From Blautia sp. (GTDB lineage Bacteria; Bacillota; Clostridia; Lachnospirales; Lachnospiraceae): DNA of 64,000 nt. The stretch is from positions 33,943 through 97,942 of the forward strand of contig JAETNR010000011.1 of NCBI GenBank assembly GCA_021772055.1, in the 5' to 3' direction. Shown one piece after another: positions 52,339-61,991 of the stretch; position 1 is the first letter of the stretch; every line of letters begins with the position of its first letter. The translations under genes were made by a program, and so were the position numbers. The notes beneath the pieces are model-generated. The model was not told where the DNA came from and made no database searches. It saw nothing but the letters and a program-made list of their open reading frames with translations.

Positions 52339-53205
52339 TCATTTTCCGGTAAAAATCTGAGCAATAGGAGATTCTTTCGAAAGGATCACGGTTTTGTTGC
52401 CGCCCTTCATGGAATTCCTCAATGCATCCAGGCTTCTCACAAAAGAGTAAAATTCGCTTCGGTCTTCTTCTCCGTAGGCCTGGGCCAGGATTTTCATATA
52501 CTCCTGCTCACCTTCTGCTTTCAGGATTTCCGCCTGTTTCTCTGCTTCAGAGATCTGGATCGCGATTTCTTTATCTGTTGTGTTGCGAATGACCTTGGCT
52601 TCCGAACTTCCCTCTGCCGTATACGTTGCCGCAATGTTATCACGCTCTGAGATCATTCGCTCATAAACAGCTTCTTTGTTATCATCCGGCAGATCAAGCT
52701 GCTTTGTTTCAAACTCCAGGATGGCGATCCCGTATTGCTCCATATTGCCGGTTACCCCGTTCATCACCAGCTCAGACAGTTCTCCGTCCCGGCTGGTGAT
52801 CACTTCATCCTGGGACATGCTGCTGATGGCATTCTTTGTGGCATTGTAAACAGCCGTATTGATTCGGCTCTCTCCGCTTTCTATTGAGGAATTTAAAGTC
52901 TGTGCAAACTTCAGAGGATCCTGGATTCTCCATAAAACATAGCTGTCACTGATCATGGTCTTTTTGTCGCGGGTAATGACATCCGACGGAGACAGATCAT
53001 AAAGCAGGGTCTGCTTCGGCAGTGTAGCCGCAGTTTCGATAAACGGGATCCGCAGACTTACCCCTGGTGTGCTGATCACACGTTTTACTTTTCCAAATTG
53101 GCGGATCAGCTTATATTCATCCTGTGCAGTCACAGTTACAGACATGGAAGCTGCTGCAAGTACCATAACACAGGCTCCGATTGTTAAAATACTTTTTTTC
53201 TTCAT
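52339..53205 (-). CDS. hflC: SPFH/prohibitin family protein HflC-like
   Basis: About 288 aa. N-terminal membrane helix (SILTIGACVMVLAAASMSV), then an SPFH domain (DEYKLIRQFGKVKRVISTPGVSLRIPF) and a long helical stretch with Glu/Ala-rich coiled-coil (EAEKQAEILKAEGEQEYMKILAQAYG). HflC pairs with HflK to form a large membrane cage that restrains the protease FtsH. The start is either 53217 (directly abutting GGAAAGG) or 53205 (13 bases away); the latter is favoured. About 50 bases after hflK on one transcript controlled by the upstream riboswitch. Confidence 0.88.
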   Translation of the reverse strand: MKKKSILTIGACVMVLAAASMSVTVTAQDEYKLIRQFGKVKRVISTPGVSLRIPFIETAATLPKQTLLYDLSPSDVITRDKKTMISDSYVLWRIQDPLKFAQTLNSSIESGESRINTAVYNATKNAISSMSQDEVITSRDGELSELVMNGVTGNMEQYGIAILEFETKQLDLPDDNKEAVYERMISERDNIAATYTAEGSSEAKVIRNTTDKEIAIQISEAEKQAEILKAEGEQEYMKILAQAYGEEDRSEFYSFVRSLDALRNSMKGGNKTVILSKESPIAQIFTGK

Positions 53206-53255
53206 ATGATGTACCATACCTTTCCGGTTTAAGTAATTTTTCTTTGCTTCTGGTT

Positions 53256-54305
53256 TTATTTTGCTTCTTCACTCTCCTGTGCGCTTTCCACCGCAGCAGT
53301 TTCACTGCTGTTTTCGGTTTCCGTGTTCATGTCCACAAAGGATTCCACAGGGAGTACTTTCTGCATACCGCTTCCATTGTCAATGATCAGCTTCATATCC
53401 GGGAGCACATCTTCCATTGTCTCATAGAACATCCGCTGCTTTGTGACTGCCGGATTTTTCGCATATTCCTCGTACATGGCGTTAAATCTGGCAACCTCGG
53501 CCTCGGCTTCATTGATCCTTACCTGCTTCTCCGCTTCCGCATCCTGGATGATCTGGTCTGCTTTTGCTTCTGCTTCCGGAATCTTCTCATTCCGGTATTT
53601 GTTTGCATTATTTAAAGCAGTTTCTTTTCCCTGCTTTGCAGTTTCCACAGCCTTAAAGGCTCTCATAACCTCCTGTGTGGGCGGCTCGGAATCCTGGATC
53701 GTAATGTTCACAAGCTGAATGCCGATATCCTGCTCTTCCATCATTTTCAGGATCATGTCTTTAATCTTGCTCTGGATTTCACTCTTGCCCGTCGTAAGTA
53801 CATCGTCTACATTGTAGCTTGCAATTACTGTTCTGATACAGCTTTGGGAGATGTTCTTTAAAATGCTTTCCGGTTCCCTGGAAGTATAAAGATATTTCAC
53901 AGGATCTGCGATCCGGTATTCCACAAAGAAATCCACATCAATAAAGTTATAATCTGAGGTAATCATGATTCCCTCATGGGCAATGGTTTCATTGGTTCCC
54001 TCCGTATATCCGATGGGAAATCCCTGAATGGTTGTATTTACCTTATCTACTTTTTGAATAAAGGGAATCTTAAAGTGAAGCCCCGTTTCTGTAACCGCTT
54101 TGGGAACTCCCAATGTGGTAAGTACGGCCTGCTCCTGTTCCTGAATCTGGTATGTACAATCTGTAGCCAGAATTCCGATCACAACGGCTCCAACCACGAT
54201 TCCTCCCGCCAGTTTGGCATGTTTTCCCGCTTTCGGCATTTTTACCTTTTTTCTTTTTGGAGGTCTGTTCATATCCGTTCCATTCATTCCATCAAATTCT
54301 GTCAT
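53256..54305 (-). CDS. hflK: SPFH/prohibitin family protein HflK-like
   Basis: About 349 aa. A short basic cytoplasmic start, one membrane helix (~31-50), an SPFH domain (EQAVLTTLGVPKAVTETGLHFKIPF; IDVDFFVEYRIADPVKYLYT) and a coiled-coil (ANKYRNEKIPEAEAKADQI; RINEAEAEVARFNAMYEEY) ending in an acidic Ser-rich tail. With HflC it would form the HflKC membrane cage. AAGGAG precedes the ATG at 54305; a frame extending to 54401 is rejected because it would start inside the riboswitch terminator. It is the first gene after the Mn2+ riboswitch. Confidence 0.88.
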   Translation of the reverse strand: MTEFDGMNGTDMNRPPKRKKVKMPKAGKHAKLAGGIVVGAVVIGILATDCTYQIQEQEQAVLTTLGVPKAVTETGLHFKIPFIQKVDKVNTTIQGFPIGYTEGTNETIAHEGIMITSDYNFIDVDFFVEYRIADPVKYLYTSREPESILKNISQSCIRTVIASYNVDDVLTTGKSEIQSKIKDMILKMMEEQDIGIQLVNITIQDSEPPTQEVMRAFKAVETAKQGKETALNNANKYRNEKIPEAEAKADQIIQDAEAEKQVRINEAEAEVARFNAMYEEYAKNPAVTKQRMFYETMEDVLPDMKLIIDNGSGMQKVLPVESFVDMNTETENSSETAAVESAQESEEAK

Positions 54306-54399
54306 TATCGTTCTCCTTCTTTTTTTGCAGCGGAGTTCTTTCCCATGGATAAAGCCCTGCCGCCGGGATCCTATTACAATTTCTGTTCTCATTTCTTTC

Positions 54400-54458
54400 A
54401 AGAAAAGAAAAAGACTTTTATTTCAGACAGGCTTGCCCTGACTAAAAATAAAAGTCTT
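54400..54458 (-). terminator. Riboswitch-controlled intrinsic terminator before hflK
   Basis: 13-bp perfect arms AAGACTTTTATTT / AAATAAAAGTCTT (54458-54446 and 54423-54411) with a second inner stem CAGGGC/GCCTG, then TTTCTTTTCTTG. Its 5' arm overlaps the 3' strand of riboswitch helix P1. Confidence 0.85.
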
Positions 54459-54570
54459 GCAGATTATCTCATATCGCGGATACCCGTTCCCGGATATCGT
54501 ACTGACGCATATATGTACCATTTCCCAAAACACATTCTCGGTTTCAGATGAATGGCCGCTACTCCCTTTT
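54450..54570 (-). promoter_or_regulatory. yybP-ykoY manganese riboswitch (aptamer) upstream of hflK-hflC
   Basis: Conserved elements in order on the minus strand: AAAAGGGAGTAGC (54570-54558); a P2 hairpin GCCATT...AATGGT; P3 opening TATGCGTCAGTACG with the outer stem CATAT/ATATG, a hairpin GATATCC/GGGTATC, then CCGCGATATG; closing GCAAGACTTTT (54460-54450), which pairs AAAAG with CTTTT to form P1. These match the Lactococcus yybP-ykoY pattern (GGGGAGUAGC ... CGUCA ... CCGG ... GCAAGAC). The terminator uses the same bases as the 3' strand of P1, so ligand binding should turn the genes on. Confidence 0.87.
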
Positions 54571-54580
54571 CTTTGATAAG

Positions 54581-54609
54581 ATTTTAACATAATCCATGTC
54601 AAAAAGCAA
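54581..54609 (-). promoter_or_regulatory. Promoter of the riboswitch-hflK-hflC transcript
   Basis: Minus strand TTGCTT (54609-54604), a 17-base spacer and TAAAAT (54586-54581) preceded by TGT (extended -10). Predicted start lies just before the aptamer. An alternative TTGACA (54602-54597) with weaker -10 TTATCA also exists. Confidence 0.55.
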
Positions 54610-54657
54610 GTGTTTTTTTAAAAAAGAAGGCAATATCTGTTTTTTCCAGAAGATTCA

Positions 54658-54666
54658 TGCTATAAT
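54658..54666 (+). promoter_or_regulatory. Extended -10 promoter of the MATE pump
   Basis: TGCTATAAT with a perfect -10; the -35 (TGTTTT) is weak, as usual for extended -10 promoters. About 65 bases before the TTG start. Confidence 0.55.
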
Positions 54667-54732
54667 GATTACTCAGCGCGGAGATTCACTTCCGCATACA
54701 GTTTTAAATATGAAATGGATGGAGGAATTTGC

Positions 54733-56115
54733 TTGGAAGAAACACAAAGAAATATAAACGGAGACTCAAAGACATTCCTGTTTGAACAAACGCCCGTTCC
54801 CAAAGCGGTCATGGCACTGGGGATTCCTACAGTAATCAGCTCCCTGGTGATGGTGATCTATAATCTTGCAGATACCTATTTTGTAGGAATGATCAACGAT
54901 CCGGTCCAGAATGCAGCCGTCACCCTGGCTGCCCCGGTACTCCTGGCCTTTAATGCCATCAATAATCTCTTCGGTGTGGGCAGTTCCAGTATGATGAGCC
55001 GTGCTCTTGGCCAGAAGGATTACACTACGGTATATAAGAGCTCTGCTTTTGGATTTTACTGTGCTCTGATCAGCGGGCTTATCTTTTCCCTGGCTTATAC
55101 GATATTTCAGCAGCCGCTCCTTCACATACTTGGCTCCAATCCGGAAACTGCAGGGGCTACAGGAGCTTACCTGAAATGGACGGTTTCCTGCGGTGCTGCT
55201 CCTGCAATCCTGAATGTGGTTATGGCCTATCTGGTACGTGCGGAGGGCTCTTCCCTTCATGCAAGCATCGGTACCATGAGCGGCTGTCTTCTGAACATTG
55301 TTCTGGACCCGATTTTTATTATGCCCTGGGGCCTGCATATGGGAGCAGCAGGTGCCGGACTTGCTACCTTCCTTTCCAATTGTGCAGCATGCATTTACTT
55401 TTTCGTACTGCTTTTTGTCAAAAGAGGAAAAACCTACGTATGCATCAATCCCAGAATGTTTGGATTCGGCAAATCCATTGTATATGGCGTATGTGCCGTT
55501 GGAATCCCTGCATCCATCCAGAATCTTCTGAATGTTACAGGCATGACCGTCCTCAACAATTTTACTTCCGCTTTCGGGTCGGATGCTGTTGCTGCAATGG
55601 GAATTGCCCAGAAGATCAATATGGTTCCTCTGCAGGTTACCATGGGCATATCACAGGGAATTATGCCCCTTGTCAGTTACAATTATGCCAGCGGCAACCG
55701 CAAACGTATGAAGAACACCATTCTCTTCACCGCCAAACTTTCCCTTTCCGTGCTGGTTGTGATCACAGGCATCTACTATCTTTGGGCAGGAGGGCTGATC
55801 TCCCTGTTTATGGATCATGATGCGATCATTTCCTATGGCAGCCATTTTCTCCGGGGACTTTGCCTGACACTGCCCTTCCTTTGTATGGATTTCCTGGCAG
55901 TCGGTGTATTCCAGGCGTGCGGCATGGGGAAAAAATCTCTGTTATTTGCCATCTTGCGCAAGATCATCCTGGAGATTCCGGCTCTGATCATTCTGAATCA
56001 CTTCTTCCCTCTTTACGGCCTTGCTTATGCGCAGCCTTTGGCAGAAGTCATTCTGGCAGTTGCAGCGGTTCTGGCTCTCAGGAAGATGTTTCAATCTTTG
56101 GGAAATACAAAATAG
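54733..56115 (+). CDS. MATE family efflux transporter
   Basis: About 460 aa with twelve hydrophobic segments and the family starts TPVPKAVMALGIPTVISSLV and NLADTYFVGM in the first lobe. MATE pumps export cationic compounds using Na+ or H+; the substrate is unknown. GGAGG (54721-54725) is seven bases before a TTG at 54733, which I choose over the ATG at 54715 that would lie upstream of the ribosome-binding site. Divergent from hflK; convergent on infA with a shared terminator. Confidence 0.88.
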   Translation: MEETQRNINGDSKTFLFEQTPVPKAVMALGIPTVISSLVMVIYNLADTYFVGMINDPVQNAAVTLAAPVLLAFNAINNLFGVGSSSMMSRALGQKDYTTVYKSSAFGFYCALISGLIFSLAYTIFQQPLLHILGSNPETAGATGAYLKWTVSCGAAPAILNVVMAYLVRAEGSSLHASIGTMSGCLLNIVLDPIFIMPWGLHMGAAGAGLATFLSNCAACIYFFVLLFVKRGKTYVCINPRMFGFGKSIVYGVCAVGIPASIQNLLNVTGMTVLNNFTSAFGSDAVAAMGIAQKINMVPLQVTMGISQGIMPLVSYNYASGNRKRMKNTILFTAKLSLSVLVVITGIYYLWAGGLISLFMDHDAIISYGSHFLRGLCLTLPFLCMDFLAVGVFQACGMGKKSLLFAILRKIILEIPALIILNHFFPLYGLAYAQPLAEVILAVAAVLALRKMFQSLGNTK

Positions 56116-56120
56116 AGAAC

Positions 56121-56151
56121 AAAAAAGGTCCGGAAAACCCGGACCTTTTTT
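56121..56151. terminator. Bidirectional terminator between the MATE gene and infA
   Basis: 13-bp stem AAAAAAGGTCCGG / CCGGACCTTTTTT with a small loop: U-run on both strands. It ends the MATE transcript and the spc-side transcript after infA. Confidence 0.9.
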
Positions 56152-56156
56152 GAATC

Positions 56157-56375
56157 TTATTTATCTCGCCAGATAATTCTGCCTTTGGACAAATCATAGG
56201 GAGAAAGCTCAATGGTAACTTTATCTCCTGGAAGAATACGGATAAAATTCATACGCAGTTTTCCACTGATATGAGCTAACACAACATGCTTGTTTTCAAG
56301 CTCTACTTTAAACATTGCATTAGGCAGTTTCTCCAGTACAGTGCCTTCCACCTCAATCACATCTGCTTTAGACAT
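56157..56375 (-). CDS. infA: Translation initiation factor IF-1
   Basis: 72 aa, starting [26 protein letters not shown], with the S1-like OB fold. AGGAGG precedes the ATG. Last gene of the first half of the split ribosomal block; normally rpmJ would follow directly. Confidence 0.97.
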   Translation of the reverse strand: MSKADVIEVEGTVLEKLPNAMFKVELENKHVVLAHISGKLRMNFIRILPGDKVTIELSPYDLSKGRIIWRDK

Positions 56376-56432
56376 ATTAAACCTCCTGTGTCTTCCTTCT
56401 TTCGGGTATGCTCGGCAACTTCACCACACCCA

Positions 56433-57194
56433 TTAATAAGTGCCGGTGAGAGTCAGAATTTCCGGTTCACCATCCGTGATCAGGATGGTATTCTCATAAT
56501 GAGCAGACAAGGAACCATCCATGGTAACCACTGTCCAATCATCTTCCTCCCATGCTACGTCGGCTCTGCCGATATTGATCATCGGCTCTACAGCCAGTGT
56601 CATCCCCGGCATCAGCTTAATTCCCCTGCGTTTCTGAGGAAAATTGGGAATCTGCGGATCCTCATGCAGATAGGTTCCGATTCCGTGTCCCACCAGATCC
56701 CGGACAATACCGTAGCGGTATTTGGCAGCATATGCGCCAATTGCCTTCGAAATATCATTCAAGTGATTCCCTGCTTTTGCATATTTCAGCCCTTCAAAAA
56801 AACACTGTTTTGTCACATCCATCAGCTTCTTTGCCTCCGGCGTAACTTCACCCACAGCGTAGGTACGGGCCGCATCTGAATGATATCCTTTATAAATCAA
56901 TCCGGCGTCGATCTTCACAAGATCGCCCTCCTGAATGATCTTCTTCTTAGAAGGAATTCCGTGCACCACCTCATCATTTAAACTGATACAAAAGGAGCCT
57001 GGAAAGCCCTGGTAATTTAAAAAGTTTGGGACACAGCCAAGAGAACGGATCATTTCTTCGCCGATCTGATCCAATTCTTTTGTACTGATCCCCGGTTTGA
57101 TATACTCTGCAAGACCATCATGAACTTTTTCAAGGAGATGACCTGCCTCACGCATAAGCGCGATTTCATGTTCTGACTTGATTGAAACTGACAT
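56433..57194 (-). CDS. map: Methionine aminopeptidase type I
   Basis: 253 aa. Metal ligands are recognisable in KIDAGLIYKGYHSDAART, GHGIGTYLHEDP and the late region TLAVEPMINIG ... TMDGSLSAHYENT. Removes N-terminal formyl-free Met from new proteins. Four bases from adk; 57 bases before infA. Confidence 0.96.
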   Translation of the reverse strand: MSVSIKSEHEIALMREAGHLLEKVHDGLAEYIKPGISTKELDQIGEEMIRSLGCVPNFLNYQGFPGSFCISLNDEVVHGIPSKKKIIQEGDLVKIDAGLIYKGYHSDAARTYAVGEVTPEAKKLMDVTKQCFFEGLKYAKAGNHLNDISKAIGAYAAKYRYGIVRDLVGHGIGTYLHEDPQIPNFPQKRRGIKLMPGMTLAVEPMINIGRADVAWEEDDWTVVTMDGSLSAHYENTILITDGEPEILTLTGTY

Positions 57195-57198
57195 TTGC

Positions 57199-57843
57199 TT
57201 ATTCTCCCAGAATAGCCGCGATTTCCTGGAATACTTCTTCCAGGTTCCTGGTTCCGTCTACTGTCTTCAAAACTCCCTGTCCTGTATAATACTCAATCAG
57301 AGGCTGTGTCTGATCATGATAAACCTTCAAACGTTTGCTTACAGTTTCCGGCTTGTCATCATCGCGAAGCACAAGAGCCTCACCACATGTATCACATACA
57401 TTCTCTGTCTTGGGAGCTGCATAAACAATATGATAGGTTGCACCGCATTTTAAGCAGGCGCGCCTTCCGGACATACGGTTTACGATATTCTCATCCGGTA
57501 CATCTACGTCAATTGCATAATCAATTTTGCTGCCTAATTTATTCAGCGCATCTGTAAGACATTCTGCCTGGGGAATGGTTCTCGGGAAGCCATCCAGCAC
57601 ATACCCCTTCTGTGCATCTTCCTGCTGAATTCTGTCCACCACAAGGTCACAAGTCAGCTCATCCGGAACAAGAAGTCCCTGATCCATATATGTTTTCGCT
57701 TTTTTTCCAAGTTCTGTACCGTTTTTAATGTTTGCACGGAAAATGTCCCCTGTGGAAATATGGGGAATGCCATATTTTTCAGCGATTTTCTTTGCCTGTG
57801 TGCCTTTTCCTGCACCAGGAGCACCTAACATAATAATTCTCAT
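57199..57843 (-). CDS. adk: Adenylate kinase
   Basis: About 214 aa. P-loop [12 protein letters not shown] domain with four zinc cysteines (CLKCG ... CDTCG), the Gram-positive Zn form. GGAGG precedes the ATG at 57843; a slightly longer frame (57858) is not supported. Between secY and map. Confidence 0.96.
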   Translation of the reverse strand: MRIIMLGAPGAGKGTQAKKIAEKYGIPHISTGDIFRANIKNGTELGKKAKTYMDQGLLVPDELTCDLVVDRIQQEDAQKGYVLDGFPRTIPQAECLTDALNKLGSKIDYAIDVDVPDENIVNRMSGRRACLKCGATYHIVYAAPKTENVCDTCGEALVLRDDDKPETVSKRLKVYHDQTQPLIEYYTGQGVLKTVDGTRNLEEVFQEIAAILGE

Positions 57844-57927
57844 ACTTATATCCTCCAATCATTCCGCTGCTATTTTTTTCAAGTAGCAAAGCAAGGCTGT
57901 GGCACTTACGCACCACAACCTTCATTT

Positions 57928-59244
57928 TTAATTGTTCAAGAAGCCCTTATAATTGCGGACAAGCATCTGGGATTCGATCTGTTTCACTGTCTCCAGGATA
58001 ACTCCTACAACAATGATCAGAGAAGTTCCGCCAAAGGAAACATTTGCCCCGAATACTCCGTTAAAAAAGAACGGAATAATAGCCACAATAATCAGACCTA
58101 CCGCACCTATAAATATAATATAATTTAAAATTTTCGTCAAATAGTCTGAAGTGGGTTTTCCTGGACGGATACCAGGAATAAAACCGCCCTGCTTCTTAAT
58201 ATTGTCCGCAACCTCCAACGGGTTGAAGGTGATAGATGTATAAAAATAAGCAAAGAAAATACATAACACAATATAAACCACTAAGCCCCAGGTATATTTT
58301 ATCTGAGCCGGATTACACCAGTTATTTGAGCTTAAACCTCTTAAAATCTCGCTTCCAATGCCTGTTCCATCAGCTTTTCCTGCAAACTGTGCAATAATAC
58401 CGGGAAAAGACATGATCGAAGAAGCGAAAATAATGGGAATAACGCCTGCTGTATTGACCTTTAACGGAATATGTGTTGACTGTCCGCCCATGAGCTTCCT
58501 TCCAACCATTTTCTTGGAATACTGTACCGGGATTCTTCTCTCAGCACCATTCAGGATCAATACAAATACAACCACTACAAGAATGATGGCAGCGATGATC
58601 AATGCTGCTAACAATCCTTTTGCAATTGTTTTATTCTTTACAAAGTTTTCATACAGCAATCCAAGATCACTTGGAATTCTGGAAACAATGTTTACACAGA
58701 GAACGATGGAAATACCATTTCCAATTCCCTTCTCTGTAATTCGCTCTCCAATCCACATCAGCATTGCAGAGCCTGCGGTTAAGCAGAATACAACTACAAG
58801 GCCTTTTCCAAAGTTCATATCAGGAATTACCCTGCTGCGGCTGAATCCGATGGTCATTGCAGTAGATTCAAACAATGCAAGGCCAACAGTCACATAACGG
58901 GTAATTGCTGTAAGCTTCTTTCTTCCTTCTTCTCCATCTCTCTGCATTTCCTCCAAAGCCGGGATGGCGATGGTAAGAAGCTGAATGATAATGGAGGAGG
59001 TGATGTATGGAGTAATATTCAGCGCGAAAATAGACATCTGTTCAAAGGATCCACCGGTAAACGCATCAAAAAAATTGAATGCGTCACCGGTATTACTCTG
59101 AAACCACTCTTTAAAAACGCTACTGTCCACTCCCGGGATGGGAAGCTGGGAACCGATCCTGACAACCAGGATCATCCAAAGTACATAGAGAAGCTTGCGC
59201 CTCATCTCTTTTACTCTAAAAACATTTTTAAGAGTCTCAAACAT
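57928..59244 (-). CDS. secY: Protein translocase subunit SecY
   Basis: 438 aa, ten membrane helices, pore of the Sec translocon. The family motifs GIGNGIS, the plug region and the C-terminal IRPGKPTSDYL are present. Its start overlaps the rplO stop by one base (TAATG). Confidence 0.97.
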   Translation of the reverse strand: MFETLKNVFRVKEMRRKLLYVLWMILVVRIGSQLPIPGVDSSVFKEWFQSNTGDAFNFFDAFTGGSFEQMSIFALNITPYITSSIIIQLLTIAIPALEEMQRDGEEGRKKLTAITRYVTVGLALFESTAMTIGFSRSRVIPDMNFGKGLVVVFCLTAGSAMLMWIGERITEKGIGNGISIVLCVNIVSRIPSDLGLLYENFVKNKTIAKGLLAALIIAAIILVVVVFVLILNGAERRIPVQYSKKMVGRKLMGGQSTHIPLKVNTAGVIPIIFASSIMSFPGIIAQFAGKADGTGIGSEILRGLSSNNWCNPAQIKYTWGLVVYIVLCIFFAYFYTSITFNPLEVADNIKKQGGFIPGIRPGKPTSDYLTKILNYIIFIGAVGLIIVAIIPFFFNGVFGANVSFGGTSLIIVVGVILETVKQIESQMLVRNYKGFLNN

Positions 59245-59684
59245 TAAATCACCTCTACTGTACCACCAGCAGCTTCAATTTTAGCTTTAGCGGTTTCGCT
59301 GACAGCGTTTACTTTTACATTCAGTTTCTTGGTCAGCTCACCGTTTCCAAGAATTTTAACGCCGTCACCAGCTTTGGAAATTGCGCGGCTCTCCAGCAAG
59401 CTCTCAACAGTAACGTCTGCACCGTCTTCAAAACGATTCAGAACATCTACATTGATTGCAATAATTTCTTTTGAGTTTCTATTTGTGAAACCTCTCTTCG
59501 GCAGACGTCTGTATAAAGGCATCTGTCCACCTTCGAATCCCGGTTTCTTGTGTCCGGAACGAGCTAACTGTCCTTTGTGTCCTTTACCGGCTGTTTTGCC
59601 GTTTCCTGAACCATGTCCGCGGCCTCTTCTGAAATTATCGCTGTGCTTAGAACCTTCTGCTGGTCTTAAGTTTGATAAATCCAT
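59244..59684 (-). CDS. rplO: Ribosomal protein uL15
   Basis: About 146 aa; starts [31 protein letters not shown] (Gly/Arg-rich). ATG at 59684 follows AAAGGAGGT; a GTG nine bases upstream lies within that site. Between rpmD and secY. Confidence 0.95.
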   Translation of the reverse strand: MDLSNLRPAEGSKHSDNFRRGRGHGSGNGKTAGKGHKGQLARSGHKKPGFEGGQMPLYRRLPKRGFTNRNSKEIIAINVDVLNRFEDGADVTVESLLESRAISKAGDGVKILGNGELTKKLNVKVNAVSETAKAKIEAAGGTVEVI

Positions 59685-59745
59685 GTTTGGCACCTCCTTT
59701 AATTATTCTCAATTGTCTTCGTAGTTTTGCAGAAGAAAGCGTTTT

Positions 59746-59928
59746 TTACGCTTCTTCTACTTTTACCAGGTGCTGTACCTGCTGAATCATACCTCTGGTT
59801 GCTGCATTATCCGGCATTTCAACTGTTTTGTGCATTTTGGTAAGCCCCATAGCAACAACAGTCTTTTTGTGTTTCGGAACTGCGCCAATCGGAGATTTAA
59901 CCAATGTTACTTTCAATGTATTTGCCAT
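59746..59928 (-). CDS. rpmD: Ribosomal protein uL30
   Basis: 60 aa (TLKVTLVKSPIGAVPKHKKTV). AAGGAGG precedes the ATG at 59928; the longer frame upstream overlaps rpsE. Confidence 0.96.
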   Translation of the reverse strand: MANTLKVTLVKSPIGAVPKHKKTVVAMGLTKMHKTVEMPDNAATRGMIQQVQHLVKVEEA

Positions 59929-59941
59929 CTTATTCTCCTCC

Positions 59942-60451
59942 TTACGCCAGAATCTCATCAACAGATTTTCCGCGAAGCTTTGCAACTTCTTCCGGAGTTT
60001 TTAACTGTCTTAAACCTTCGATGGTTGCCAGAACTACATTCTGTTTATTTCTGGATCCCATACATTTGGTACGGATATTTTTGATACCTGCAAGTTCGAT
60101 GACTGCACGAGCCGGACCGCCGGCGATAACACCGGTACCTTCCGGAGCTCTCTTCAGAAGCATCTCAGCGCTTCCGAATTTTCCAACAAAATCATGAGTA
60201 ATGGAACCATTCTCATCTCTTGCTACAGTAACTAATTTTTTCATTGCATCCTCTTTTCCTTTGCGGATCGCTTCAGGAATTTCGGCTGCTTTTCCTAAAC
60301 CTGCACCAACGTGTCCGTTGCCGTCACCTACTACAACTAAAGCTGTGAAACGGAAGTTACGACCACCTTTAACAACCTTGGTAACACGCTTGATTGATAC
60401 TACTTTATCTTCTAACTCTAACTGACTAGCATCAATAAGATTACGTTTCAT
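59942..60451 (-). CDS. rpsE: Ribosomal protein uS5
   Basis: 169 aa with the S5 double-stranded RNA-binding region ([21 protein letters not shown]) and [24 protein letters not shown] before the ATG. Confidence 0.97.
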   Translation of the reverse strand: MKRNLIDASQLELEDKVVSIKRVTKVVKGGRNFRFTALVVVGDGNGHVGAGLGKAAEIPEAIRKGKEDAMKKLVTVARDENGSITHDFVGKFGSAEMLLKRAPEGTGVIAGGPARAVIELAGIKNIRTKCMGSRNKQNVVLATIEGLRQLKTPEEVAKLRGKSVDEILA

Positions 60452-60469
60452 GTGTTCTGCTCCTCCCTT

Positions 60470-60838
60470 TTAGAATTTCAGTCCAGCTTCTCTTGCTGCA
60501 TCTGCAAGTGCTTTCACTTTTCCGTGGTAGATGTAACCGCCTCTATCGAATACAACCTCTTCGATACCTGCTTCAAGAGCTTTTTTGCCGATTACTGTTC
60601 CAAGATATGCTGCTGCTGCAACATCATCGGTATTTGTAAGTTCAGCCTTTACGTCCTTTTGAAGAGTAGAAGCTGATACTAAGGTTCTGCCTTCGCTGTC
60701 ATCAATGATCTGTGCATACATATGCTTATTGGAACGGAATACAGCCAAACGAGGAGTTGCAGCAGTTCCGTTTAAATGATGACGTAATCTTCTATGCTTA
60801 TTCTGACGAATTTCCGCCCTGGATGCTTTCTTAATCAT
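60470..60838 (-). CDS. rplR: Ribosomal protein uL18
   Basis: 122 aa: [25 protein letters not shown] and [24 protein letters not shown] are typical. Eighteen bases before rpsE. Confidence 0.97.
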   Translation of the reverse strand: MIKKASRAEIRQNKHRRLRHHLNGTAATPRLAVFRSNKHMYAQIIDDSEGRTLVSASTLQKDVKAELTNTDDVAAAAYLGTVIGKKALEAGIEEVVFDRGGYIYHGKVKALADAAREAGLKF

Positions 60839-60855
60839 TTTCTCACTCTCCTTAT

Positions 60856-61395
60856 TTATTTCTTACCAGTCTTACCAACTTTACGTCTGATCACTTCATC
60901 AGAGTACTTAATACCTTTGCCCTTATATGGTTCAGGTCTTCTCTTATCTCTGATTTCAGCCGCATACTGGCCAACTTTTTCTTTGCTGATACCGGAAATG
61001 ACAATCTTGTTTCCGTCTACTTTGGATTCCAGACCTTCCGGATCTTCCATTTCTACCGGGTGAGAATATCCAAGGGAAAGAACGAGCTTCTTGCCCTGCT
61101 TTGCAGCTTTATAACCTACACCGTTAACCTCGAGGGTCTTTGTGTAACCTTCGCTTACGCCAACAACCATATTGTGGATGAGACTTCTGGTTAATCCGTG
61201 TAAAGATTTCATTTTCTTTAAGTCGTTAGGTCTTGCTACTACTACATGACCATCTTCAACTTTGATATCCATTTCTGTAGGAAGCACTCTTTCAAGTGTT
61301 CCTTTTGGTCCTTTTACGGTTACCACGTTTCCTTCAGCGATTTTTACTTCTACGCCTGCAGGAATTACTACTGGCAGTCTACCGATACGAGACAT
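60856..61395 (-). CDS. rplF: Ribosomal protein uL6
   Basis: 179 aa: starts [17 protein letters not shown] and keeps the C-terminal signature [21 protein letters not shown] precedes the ATG. Confidence 0.97.
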   Translation of the reverse strand: MSRIGRLPVVIPAGVEVKIAEGNVVTVKGPKGTLERVLPTEMDIKVEDGHVVVARPNDLKKMKSLHGLTRSLIHNMVVGVSEGYTKTLEVNGVGYKAAKQGKKLVLSLGYSHPVEMEDPEGLESKVDGNKIVISGISKEKVGQYAAEIRDKRRPEPYKGKGIKYSDEVIRRKVGKTGKK

Positions 61396-61423
61396 ATGTT
61401 TGTCCTCCTTACTTAAATTGTCG

Positions 61424-61442
61424 GAGAGGGAAGTTCCTCTCT
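61424..61442 (-). other. Stem-loop in the rpsH-rplF spacer
   Basis: GAGAGG / CCTCTC arms with a short loop in the 85-base spacer between rpsH and rplF. No T-run; possibly an RNA-processing or ribosomal-protein target. Confidence 0.3.
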
Positions 61443-61480
61443 GTTTTCAGTGATTCATCTATAAAAACCCTGGTGGGATT

Positions 61481-61882
61481 TTACCATACAAAAGCTAATA
61501 CTTCGCCGCCGACCTGAAGCTTACGAGCTTCTTTGTCAGTGATCACACCTTTATTGGTGGAAAGGATTGCGATTCCAAGTCCGCCAAGTACCTTCGGCAG
61601 TTCGTCCTTGCCTGCGTATACACGAAGACCAGGTTTGGAGATTCTCTTAAGACCGGTAATGATCTTGTCGTTCTTTGTCTCACCATATTTCAGGGTGATA
61701 TGGATGGTTTTGACAACACCATCTTCAATCAGATCATATTTTGCAATATAGCCTTCATCAACCAGGATGTCAGCAATTGCAAGTTTCATTTTTGATGCAG
61801 GAACATCTACTGTATCATGTTTTGCAGTATTTGCATTACGGATTCTTGTAAGCATATCTGCGATCGGATCGCTCATTGTCAT
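61481..61882 (-). CDS. rpsH: Ribosomal protein uS8
   Basis: 133 aa: [21 protein letters not shown] at the start and [28 protein letters not shown] at the end. AGGAGG precedes the first ATG. A 109-base spacer separates it from rpsN. Confidence 0.97.
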   Translation of the reverse strand: MTMSDPIADMLTRIRNANTAKHDTVDVPASKMKLAIADILVDEGYIAKYDLIEDGVVKTIHITLKYGETKNDKIITGLKRISKPGLRVYAGKDELPKVLGGLGIAILSTNKGVITDKEARKLQVGGEVLAFVW

Positions 61883-61991
61883 GTTAGTTTCCTCCTATTC
61901 GACCGATGTTTTCTGGTCACAAAGGTATTCCCCCGGGGAATTCCCTCATTCATCAGACTTTACATGTCATTTTTCTTTTTTATTATTTTTA

